Below are positions 24,414-35,238 of a stretch of 64,000 bases of DNA, piece by piece. This DNA is from Rotaria macrura (Eukaryota; Rotifera; Eurotatoria; Philodinida; Philodinidae). The stretch is taken from NCBI GenBank assembly GCA_900239685.1, contig OENT01000070.1:181651-245650 (forward strand), read 5' to 3'. Within the stretch, counting starts at the first letter, position 1, and each line of letters opens with the position of its first letter. The position numbers and the translations under genes were made by a program. The notes beneath the pieces are model-generated. The model was not told where the DNA came from. It saw nothing but the letters and a program-made list of their open reading frames with translations, and made no database searches.

Positions 24414-27400
24414 ATGGCAACAACTAATGAAAGCAGTTCGACACAGATGGAACGTCTCACAACTTGTCCCGTTTGTTTGGATAAATTTCGTACACCGAAA
24501 CTTCTACCATGTATGCACACATTTTGTTTAACGCCGTGTCTAACGAATCTTGTTGATCCACGAGCACGTTCATTACGTTGCCCTGAGTGTCGGCGAGAGC
24601 ATCCAATACCGCCAGGTTTAATAGAAATGTTTTGTTTTTGTTTAATTAACTGGCATGTCTTTTCAGGTGGTGTTCAAACATTTCCTGCTAATTTAACTAT
24701 GATTGGATTTCTTGATATTCAACCAACAAATACTATTCAAGCTGGTCACTGCTCTGTGTGTAATGAACAAAAATCAGGTAAACAATAAATACTGATCAAT
24801 GTTCACTGACACAATCACCATACTGATTTAGGTCTTACAAAATGTCATGACTGTTCGCGATTTATCTGTTCTGATTGTCGGGAAGCACATTTACGTGACG
24901 CATCCTATAATGTGAGATCACTTGTTAGTCAACTTCGTCGTACATTACCAAAATTAAGTGATAAAATAGCATCATATGAACAAAGAGTTAATACTGTTAA
25001 AACTCATCATGAACAAATACAACGAGAAATAGCATCAGCTATTGCAATATTGATTCAAGAATTAAAACACCGTGAAACAGCATTATTTACAGAAGCTGAA
25101 GTTTACATGCAATCACAATTACGGTACGCTCAGGAACAAAAGAAATCTTCATTGAAATTTAGCACTTGTGTTTTATTTTTGTTTTTAGAATGTTTCGTTT
25201 ACAACAAGAAGCTGCTGAAGTTGAACTAGCAAGTGTAGCAAGTTTTTGCGAATCAGTTGAAGCGTCATTGTCAAAGTAAATAGTTTTTCATTTCGAATTT
25301 TAACTTATTGATGCACGTGCCATATTTCGTAAGTGGACAAGCAACAAATGACGTTGATATAGTAAATATGCGATCGCAATGTAATCGTTATTCACAACAA
25401 ATCGAAACATTACACGCTCAAATACCAACTGATGTTCAGAAGGTGAGCAGGTAAAGAATTGAGGAGTACACTAAATTTGAAATGTATCTATGTATAAACA
25501 ACAATGTTGTCCAGTTACGATTTACATTTGAAAATCAAACAGCTATATCTTCAACAATTCACAATTTTGGTCGTCTAGTTGATATTTCAAGTGAACAACG
25601 ATCGCAAAATTCGACAAGTCAAATTATGCCAGTACAACAAACAAGATTTCCTCAACCCGGACATCCTCAGTCTAATGCGCACTATGTAGCGACAGTACCC
25701 AATCCGATGTATTCTCGAGAACAATCCCACATCGATCAATGTAAGTTTACACTGTATGAAGTCTAAGTTCTAAGTTACATTCGCTTTTAGTAAACTAGAA
25801 AATTCTATTCATACTATTGGATATTAGAAGAAAAGTATGATCTATGATAAGAAAATTGTTTTTGTGCAGCGATTTTTACTAGATTCGTACGATTCGATCG
25901 GAACATGGGAAACATATAGAAGTAGGCATGCACCAATACCAATATTACTGGTTTTACGCGTCCCAATATTTCTAGTTTATCGGCATCACTGATACAAACA
26001 AGCACCAGTATTGTAAGTTTCAATTAGTGGAACTCTCAGTACTGGTGCATGTTGACATCAATGATCCTGGAAAACTAGAAATACTGGTACACATAAAACC
26101 AGTCATACTGGTACTGGTGCATCACTACATAGAAGGTTTTCAAGTGAAAAGTTAGTTTCGTACAGTAAGGTGCTTCCGAATAATCAAAAGTGTTCACAAT
26201 GACATATTTAAGGTACATACAGATACAGAGTTAAGAGATCACCCTTAAAAAACATACTAATTCAAAGAGGGTACTGTTTTTCTTTCGGAAATGATGAAAA
26301 AACATTTGTTGAGTGTTAGGATGACACATGAAAAATCATGTTCTTCTTTTCAATCTAATTTTATTTGTATAGAATGTACAGTTTTGTAACTTCAATGTTT
26401 TGATTCGATCAGTAGTATCGCATTTCATAAATTACATTCATACGAAAAAAACTCTGAAAATTATGAAATTCATAATGAAGAATGCGTTGATCAAATGTAT
26501 TTTTTAATCACTAAACTCACATGCAATTGTACTTTGCCATGAATATTCCGAAATATATTTGACTATAGAAAGTCTGTCTTGAAAGCAAACTATCACGACT
26601 TCAAACAAAATCAAAATCTATTGTTTAGAATGTTTGCTCTCTACTCAACGTACAAAATATTCTTCTCAATCAAGCGAAACTTCTGTTCATGTATGCATTT
26701 TGTTCGACTTTAGAGTTGTCAAAATCGAAGATTTCTACAAAACTTAGAAGATGTTTACTGGAAAATCCATGAGTGTTGTAACATCAAGGATTAAACTAAA
26801 AAAGGCTTTCTTTTCATTAGAAAGAGCATTCATCGAAGTATCGATTAAAATCTCTACAGTTGACTAATAAAGCAGACAAAAGAATGAAAGAATGCATAAA
26901 AACACAATAGAACTTTCAAGCGTTTCCTAATGGCTATCAATATTTGCTGTTGTCCTTGTAAAATTTTGAGAGAAAACCTTCGTCATAAATATGATCAAAT
27001 TTTACGCACAACGAATTTCTTAACACTTTATATGTGACAAATTCATCGTGCATCTCTACATCGACTGTCAATGAAACCACAATCGAAAATGATGATGAGT
27101 TCTCAACAACATTCAGAATTTTTATTTACACGCGTATTTATGTTTTCTCGATTTTCATGTCATTGTTCACCGATTTTCGTTAGTACCAGCTAGTCATGTA
27201 ATTATAATATTTAAAATACACATAGATCGATCTGTTTCTTTGCTAATCTATCTAGTCAGTTGATCAATCATCTACACTATATATTACTTTCTATATGGCT
27301 CATCTATGTATTTGTCTGTCCAATGAACGAGCATTCACACAGCTACTGACTATCCAACCTGTCATATCAAAATAGAGTGTCAAACGGTGACGAGAAACAA

Positions 27401-29797
27401 TTGTGTTTTATTTCTACACATACCTATTTAATTTTGTCAAGCATCAGTGTTCTTTCTGGAGTATTATTGTCAGAAGTTTTTTCATCATCATCAACATTCC
27501 ATTATCAGGAACATCAATATAGAGAAAACCTCAGTCAGACATGAATATAGTTAATTTCATCAGAAAAACCTTGATATGTCTCGGAGCATAGAAGAAAAAA
27601 GGTAGAAGACTCACAAAAAAAGTTAGAACACGTAAGGCGATGGCAATAGAAGAGGATCGCAGAAATCCTGACCAGTAGCTGAAGTGTTTGTGATCTCATG
27701 TCACGATATTTATTACTTCGATAAATCTACGATGCTATGGCAAGCTAGATTGCAGAATACAGAGTACTAATCTAAATTCTTTTCATAGCGTCATTCGCTA
27801 CAAGAAGACGGAAACGAATAACTTAAATAATGAAAGAACTCGCTTAAAGAAAAATAAGGAATCATTCATCTTCCATTTTATTTTCTTTAAAACAATTTTG
27901 AAAAAAATAAAAAATTTGAAAGTGTAATCCTGTTTATCGTTTTTTTTTCATTATAAACTTACACTTACATCAACATGAATACCGATTCAATAGACTCGGT
28001 GATCCTTATTTTCCCGGAAGAAAGCATCTTCAGAAAAATGTTAATAACTCAAGTTCCGAGTGATGCACAGATTTTTATTTATTTACTCAATTCCGGAAAC
28101 TGAAATACAGATCTGTGCATCACTTAGAATTTGATTCATTAACGTTTTTATGAAGACGCTTTTTTTCAACAGAATTAGGATCATGTACTCTACTTGATTA
28201 ATTTTTGTAATAAAACGAATGTTGATATTTTTGTAAATCAATAATTGTAAACGTAGCATCGAGCGATGTTCTCTTTTAAGCATGATCTCTTTTTTAATTA
28301 AATCTTGTGCATAAATGCAAAATAAACAAAAGAAGCATTTGAAAATTGAAGAAATAAAAAAATATGCAGTTTTCCATCGTTAGCATCATTGGTTCTCATC
28401 GTTTTTCTGTTGAAAGCTAAAAATTAGTCAAAAAAGTGCTTCCAATATTGATTTCGATGAGATTAACACGAAGTCGGAAGAGAGAAAATAAGTATAACTA
28501 CGTTCATAAAAAACGAGCTCATCGATTATCGACGTACGCACACAAATTGATGCACTAAAAATCTTTCACGCGTTGACAATCACAAGTTAGAGTTTTTGAT
28601 GTTACCAAAACTCATCATTTCTGTATTTCGATTCGAAAAACTTTCAAACAAGTCTTTAGATTATGTGTATTTTGCATATTTATCCGAATCACATCAAGAA
28701 CTTATCTGGACTAGACTTTTATCCATACAGTATTTTATGAGAAGGAATTAGAATTCGAATGGTCTTAAAATCTTTCGCTAGACATGATCTTCGGCTTCTC
28801 GTGTGAGTGAATGCTCTAGAAACTATATAGTCTGAAGTTTTTGGAAGAAGAAGAAATCATTTTAACGAATTTTTGAGAGCACGTGTGTTGGGTATCATGT
28901 CTGTATGTTGATCAAAAGAAGGATATTCCAGTTAAAAAAACTGATCTATTTTCACTTTTTGTTAGCTATTTTAAACACTGTTTTGTTACGAGAATAGTAC
29001 GATCCTTCGTATGAAACACGACTATTGTATTTTTATAACGAGTTGTTATCGCACTATACTGAACATAAAGAACTGAATGATGAAGTTTTTACACTACTTC
29101 TCAAAATTTATCTGCAACGTTAACTCTATCAATATTTTCGTCTATAGTTCGACATTTAGAAAATTTGTATTATTCACGTGGTACAACACCATCGCGACCA
29201 CCTTTACCATCGCAATCTTTTGCGTATCGTCCAACAAACAATTACTTTTCAGGAAGTGTTGACAATCCATTTGTTGATCTTAATTTTACAACTCCTGGTC
29301 GATCCTACACAGCATCATGGGATCCACAATCAGCACGTCGTACTTCATCAATCTTTGGACCGAATCCATTCTTTTCTGCAAATACTCGACCAACTCTACA
29401 ACCACCAGCACCACCACCAACAGAGCCATCACCACGTCGTAATCATATGACAAGTTCATCTGCAGCTCGTTCACTTGAAGGTGATGATCGTCCAATATTT
29501 GGTGGTAGTGGAGGCAGCAGAACAAGAGATCGAGTTATTACTACAGCACCTATTCCAGAACATGAATCATCTCCGATCCTGGATAGACAACGGCGTGGAA
29601 CGTTCGTATTAGAAGAACCAAGTTTACCTAATCTGCCACAATCTGGTGCTCAGCGACCACGTGATACCGTTAGTGTACAAGAACTCTATAATGTACGACC
29701 GAGAAATCGTGCTCAAACGCCAGTTACTTTCACGATTAATCTAAACGAAGCATCACAGTCAACACCGTCCCAAGCAACGCAAAGTGATACTTCTTGA
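24414..29797 (+). CDS. TRIM-like protein: RING, B-box, coiled coil, disordered tail
   Basis: Seven exons (24414-24615, 24667-24777, 24832-25123, 25189-25275, 25334-25442, 25515-25740, 29148-29797) join in frame to 558 residues. The RING has C18, C21, C33, H35, C38, C42, C56 and C59. The B-box uses C96, C99, C109, C112, C117, C120 and H124. A coiled coil of about 120 residues follows, with blocks such as MFRLQQEAAEVELASV. Then comes ALHNFGRLVD-like STIHNFGRLVD and a Pro/Ser/Arg-rich tail of about 215 residues encoded by the last exon. This is the RBCC layout of TRIM ubiquitin ligases, but no NHL, filamin or SPRY domain is seen. The start is the ATG before ATTNESSS. Introns are 51-72 bp except the last, which is 3407 bp. 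The RING spacing C38-x3-C42 has one residue more than the usual C-x2-C. It is convergent with the next gene. Confidence 0.88.
25923..26127. mobile_element. hAT-type MITE, 205 bp
   Basis: The ends are inverted repeats of about 35 bp: TAGGCATGCACCAATACCA at the left, and the complement of the right end reads TAGTGATGCACCAGTACCA. The flanking octamers are TATAGAAG (25915-25922) and CATAGAAG (26128-26135), 7 of 8 identical, fitting a hAT target duplication. The inside repeats ACTGGT and CCAGTA words in both orientations. There is no coding capacity. Confidence 0.88.
28021..28162. repeat. Hairpin (foldback) element in an intron
   Basis: Two 52-bp arms (28021-28072 and 28111-28162) are inverted copies with about 10 mismatches. 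Both contain GTGATGCACAGAT and TTAAT blocks, around a loop of about 38 bp. In the intron RNA of the TRIM-like gene this would fold into a long stem. It looks like a small MITE; no target duplication was defined. Confidence 0.75.
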
Positions 29798-29978
29798 CTA
29801 TTGTCTTTCTTTTCATCTTTATTATACAGATCATTAATGAGTTACATTCATTAAATGCATTATTCATCTCTGTTTTTGCTTTTGCTTTTATGTTTTTCAT
29901 TATTACTATCTGTATTCTATATTTCTATTAATTGTTGAATATAATACAATATTTTTCTAAACAATAAAAAAAGAAAAT

Positions 29979-32900
29979 TTAACTACGCTGCGACATTGAA
30001 GCAAGTCGATTTTGATAATCGAGTAAGTCTTTTGTTTTAATTTTATTGATCTAAGATTAAAAAAAAGACAAAAATATGAATGTTTAAAAGACAAAGACAG
30101 AAAAGCAGATCTACGTACAATAGATTCATATTCTTTTATCTTATTATTCAATTCAATAACACGTTGTTTGAGTTTAATATGTGTATCATTGTGTTGCAAT
30201 AATTGTGTATCTGTTTGTTCAAGCCGTTCATAAGCATTCGATAATTTCATACGTAACTCTTGATTTTCCACAGTTATTTCTTGTACAATCTCATTTTTTT
30301 GTTCAAGTACTGTTTCAATTTCATTTGTTAATTGTCGAGAATGTAAACGTAATTTACTAATTATTGTATTTTGATTACAAACAAGATCTTCAAGATAGGA
30401 CAATGATTGATGACGTTCGACTTCAAGATTTTCAATTGTTGTACGATAATCTTGTTCACGTTTATTTAATATGACAGTAATAGCATCAATGTTTTCTTCA
30501 CGTGATCGCTCAAGTGTTTGTTTAATACTTTTTAACATTAGATTCTATAGAAATATTATTGAAACTTATAAGAAAACCTGGAAAATGATTTTCGAAAGAC
30601 GAATACTTCTCGAGTCAAACGATTGATTTCTTCCGTTAATTCAAGACAATGTTTTTTCGAATTCAATAATTCACCTTCAATATCATTGACACGATTCTGC
30701 GACGAACCAAGTTGATGGCGAAGTTGAAGTGTATCCTAATGTATGATGACAAAAAGAAACAAATTATTCCTCTTTTCTTTTCTATCATTATTTGAAAATT
30801 GTCAATAGGGTAACACCGACACTAGAACTAAATTTGATGCGTCCAGGGTAAAAAGTTTTTCATATTCCTGTAAAACTTGCGTCGAATATCGTCGTTTTTT
30901 AAATGACTCATATGTTTCAACTAAATTTGTGTCCCATGGTTCCAGTACTGGTAAATAAAGAAAGCGAGAGAAAATTCTTCTACTGATTCTATTTTGCACG
31001 ATTATTTCTCAAATTAGAATGACATTAATATGAAAGTATTTTCTACACGAAGATTGAAAACATCGCTTTCTCACTCATGTCTATAAGTGTTGCTTACCTG
31101 ATTACTTTGTAATAATAGCTTTTCAAAGTCCGAACGAATTTGCATTGTATTCGCGTTGGCTTGATCTCGCTCGCGCATAGCTTTTTGTACTTGTAGTTTG
31201 ACAGAATCCGAAGCCTTAAAATAGAATATTTCTTAAAATAAGATTTATGACAAAAAAAGATTAAATCAAGAGAAATTTAAATGCTCTTACAAATATTCTT
31301 AATGTATTTTGTATTCTGTGTTGGATAAATTTTCAAACAGATTAGTCATCGATTGTGAAAATTTTTCTAGAGAACAATCTAAACTTCTATCGAGCTCTAT
31401 TTAAAACATAAGAATCTTAGTTGCGTTTTGTGATTTCCCATCTGATTTTTTCACTAATGTTTTCTTATTTAAAGATACATACATGAAAGTTTTGAAACAA
31501 AAAAAAAGGAAACAAATCATTGTTTTAAAGAATTCTGTCGATTGCATTTTTCGCCGAAGTGTAATAAATACATATTCTCAGCATGATACAATGTATTATG
31601 AATAAAGAACTTTCTTCTTTTGATCACTTGATTTTCAACGGACATGTCAGAATTTCTATCATTACGTAGTGCTACCTAGCTGTTCATTGAACTGTAAAAT
31701 ACGAATGATAAAAAGTTTGAATCCTACTGTTTGCATAGACTTCCAGAAAATTGAATAGCGTATCTTTTGACAGAATTATTTATATGATAGATTACTTGTC
31801 ATCTTGACTATTCTAAAAAAACTGATGACATAAAAATTTCTCACAGAGATGATAGAAAAGGAACTTTTAACTTGTAAAATGATGATTTCAGTAGATGCTA
31901 CATTTTGAAGATAATCGAGCAATCGAATCTAATCTATAAGGTTTATAAAACAAAAGGCTTATTTTCTTCAATGTCTTACTTGACTTAAATCAATCTCTTG
32001 TCTGTGTATTCGATTTTTCCATTCATCTAAATCAGCTGCTAAAGAAGTTTTTTCTCGTGCCAATCGATCCATTGTTAATTCATATTGTGAACATTTTTCT
32101 TCGACTTTTCGTACCTAGAAAAAAAAACGATCAAAGTACTGGTTCATGAATTTTATTATAATATTTAGTTACTTTTTCAGCATTTTCTTTTAATTTTTCT
32201 TCGCACATTTGTTCTATTTTTTGTTTTTCAATATTTATATTTTCATTCATTTCATCAATAAATTTTTTTAAGCGCTTTTGTGTTTCAAGTAGTTCGATTC
32301 GAGTTTGATCACGTTCAACAATAGCCTATGATTAATAAACAAGAAACAAATCATTCAAAGAAAATTTTTCTATCGATCATCAATACTTCATTCTTTTCAA
32401 ATTGACTTTGTTCGACAATTTGAAGACATTCTTGCAATTTTGATAATGTACCTTGTTCTTTGGTCTGACTTTCGTCTAGTTTTACTTGTATTTGTTGTAA
32501 TTTTCGTTTGTTAGCCTCATTTTCTCTAGAAGTAAATTTATTTTGTTAATTTTTAACTTAACCTTCGCGCTAGTATCCAACGTTCTACGAACACCGATTC
32601 AATTCGTTCTCGAATACCATAATTATCATACGTCTGGTGTTAGAAACTTAAAAAATAAACATTTAGACGAATCTTAGCTGAATCTCACTCGTACGAGTAG
32701 AATGATATGTTCATACATTGAAATTTTGAATCGATCGAATCTATTACACTCAAAACAATAGAAAATATCTTACTATAACTAATATTGAAAAGAAAACACG
32801 CAAGTGTTCATGAGTAGAAAATGATTTGCCCTTTTCCCTTCAGTTAAAAACTTATGAACAAAATATAAATAAACTCCTCTTAAACAAAAGAGATGTTTAC

Positions 32901-34509
32901 TTTACTAAGAGCAACGATTCAATCTTATCCACATTTTAAAAACATCCTATAGACTCAGTCAACACTTCTCGGCATAGAATACTGATGAGTTAAGAAAGAA
33001 ACTTATCAAATTTTCTCAAATTATTTCAATGATTTCCGTTTATAAATATTACTTTGGCATTTCACTTGACTAAACGTCTACATTCTAAAGAACAAGTCTA
33101 TGAATAGTTCATATTTAGTATTTTTGATCTTGCGATTTGTATCTTAGAGAGGCATTTACTACACTGGCTTCAATTTAGAAAAAGATATAAAATCAAAAGA
33201 AAACGTATGCCTCATTCATCGAAAATGTTCTACACTAATGAAATCGATAGGTACACAAATGTTGCACTTGAAATTAAAAATCAACGAATTTTACAAAAAA
33301 AAACTATTTTTTAACAAACACAATACAGATCTTAGTTCAATACCAAAAAGTATGAAAATCAGTCTAAGTTTTCTACAAGTAATAATATCAATGGTGTTTA
33401 TTTAACGATGAAAAGTCATGACAGTTAAAGAAAAACATCTGCGAAGGTTCTTTCGTTAGTTTTTAATCTCCTATGAGCTACTGTCTAAATTGGATTCGAT
33501 GTATTGTCGTTCCTTACTGTATTAATTGGGTTCAACTCATATTCGTACAATTTTGAGTGTGTCATGTTTGATATCGCTAATTGTACTGTAATGAATGACA
33601 ACTTACGTTAAAATATCAGCAAACTTTTGGTTATGTTCAGAATTATGTTGACCGAACGGAAGTAGAGCACCACATTTCAGACAATGCATAAGATCGTTTG
33701 GTGCTTGCCAAACCGTTTCGTACATACTTAATTTTTCTCTATGGTAAAATGCACCTATAAACTAGAGTATCATTTTCAAACAATGATTTCTACATACTTA
33801 GCATCTTTCAATTCGATCTCAAGATGACGCATTTTTTTTGTGTAGAGATCAGCGATTTGCGACTTGAATATAAGAACAATACTTTATGTTAAATATTCAT
33901 TAGTTTATGAAAGAAATTCACTTCTTTATCAGTTCCTGTGTGTCCATCATCGATGTTAATTAAGCGAAGCATATCAGAAACAAATGTACTGCGAATTTCT
34001 TCATGTAATCGATTATTTTCTTCGATCAAAGTAACAACATTCGACCGAAGTTTCATATTATCGTCCTAAGTCAAAAGAAAATAAGAACAAACAACAAAAG
34101 CATATTTTCAATATCAGTTTGTTAATAACATACACGAAAGTGTACGCGTTTCATTTCTACAAACTTACACGCAATGCTTCATTTTCATCTCTCAATCGTT
34201 GACTTATCTCATCAGCTGCTTGAACAAGTAAGTACAATTCATTTGATTTTGGCGTATCTTTTGATAGCTGTGAAATAATAGATAAGGAATCGACTAAACA
34301 AAGTGCTAATGATTTGTACATACTTTAGATGAGCTTGATTGATGTGTAGGTGACGTAGGAGAACCATGAGCATCTAATTGCGAAAGAAGGTCACGAAGTT
34401 TATCAGCAGCCGTCAGTGATTTGACTAAATTTATAAATGTATAACAACGAACATATTAATTCATCGAACTAAATGTCCTTAGACAAATACCAGAATCGGC
34501 TGATGCCAT
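29979..34509 (-). CDS. sdccag8: Centrosomal coiled-coil protein, SDCCAG8-like
   Basis: Thirteen minus-strand exons join in frame to 570 residues: 34509-34491, 34424-34324, 34267-34169, 34065-33922, 33862-33798, 33738-33607, 32525-32387, 32325-32173, 32114-31980, 31214-31098, 30735-30607, 30544-30115 and 30028-29979. Nearly the whole product is predicted coiled coil. Similarity to SDCCAG8 is judged from ordered blocks recalled from the vertebrate protein: an N-terminal KLRDLLSQLD, a CLKC motif, LQIVEQSQFEKNEA followed by RDQTRIEL, and a C-terminal IVHLLDYQNRLASM. SDCCAG8 acts at centrosomes and the ciliary base; the vertebrate protein is about 710 residues. The last donor is chosen so that this C-terminal block is in frame. 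An exon-like segment at 32563-32633 is left out because its phase does not fit. The stop lies 181 bp from the stop of the convergent TRIM-like gene. Confidence 0.82.
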
Positions 34510-34850
34510 ATATGACGAAGAAAATAAATGTGAACAATGATAAACGGTTATCAGCAATTTTTTTTCATTTCGTAGAAAGCCACAAATTTTTTTAACTTAT
34601 TTTTGTTTCGTTCAAATCATAACCTTAAGCAATCGTCGTTATTGGTTGACATCAAGCTCACCATATTACCTGTCGTCTTGGTAATAATAAAAAGAAGTAG
34701 TGACATCTAATTAGAATCAGAATTATTGAGTTCTACACTTAAATTTACACATGATTCCGTGACAGGATCAACATTAAAATAGAAGAAAGAAGTCAAGATA
34801 ATATGTTTGTGAAGAAATGAAATGTGATGTCTCTCTCTCTAAATCGAGTA
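34510..34850. other. Upstream region of the SDCCAG8-like gene
   Basis: About 340 bp between the start codon and the MITE at 34851. It is expected to hold the promoter, but no defined motif was recognised. Confidence 0.4.
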
Positions 34851-35238
34851 AGGCCTTGTCTACACTAGAAAAATAATGCGGCATTAATTTCGAATTAAAT
34901 GTATGTGCGTCTACACCTATAAGTTTAATGCATCAATCAGAACTGAGAAGTGGCCACTATGATGTTGTCAGAATGAACAATTCTAGCACGTGGTCACGAA
35001 AATCGTCGCCTCTGTCGTTCTATAGTTCATTTATCGCTTCGAAAGATCTATCTATCGATCGATGATAAAAGGCGACTTTCTCGAGGCACATTCATTGTTC
35101 TAATTAGTTGATCAAGTTCTTTCTCGATTGGTGCATTAACTTTAATGCACTTTTGAAAAGTGCATTAAATCTGAATTAACTTTTCGGCCAATTATGTGTC
35201 TTAATTCAGCATTAACTTTTCTAGTGTAGACAAGGCCT
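34851..35238. mobile_element. MITE, 388 bp, with 22-bp perfect TIRs
   Basis: It starts AGGCCTTGTCTACACTAGAA and ends with the exact complement (TTCTAGTGTAGACAAGGCCT). Inside are repeated GCATTAA, TTAATGCAC and GAATTAA words in both orientations. The flanks GAGTA (left) and AAGTA (right) suggest a short target duplication, but this is not firm, so the superfamily is left open. It lies about 340 bp upstream of the SDCCAG8-like start codon. Confidence 0.87.

Larger units (their letters stand above)
25741..29147 (+). other. Large last intron of the TRIM-like gene
   Basis: A 3407-bp intron separating the exons for RING/B-box/coiled coil from the single exon for the disordered tail. It contains a hAT-type MITE (25923-26127) and a hairpin element (28021-28162). 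No further exon with homology was recognised inside. An alternative terminal exon is possible but not seen. Confidence 0.7.

Noticed and set aside
30802..30999. Open frame considered as an exon of the SDCCAG8-like gene
   Set aside because: The neighbouring exons (31214-31098 and 30735-30607) join in phase and continue the homology without a gap, and this frame shows no coiled-coil similarity.
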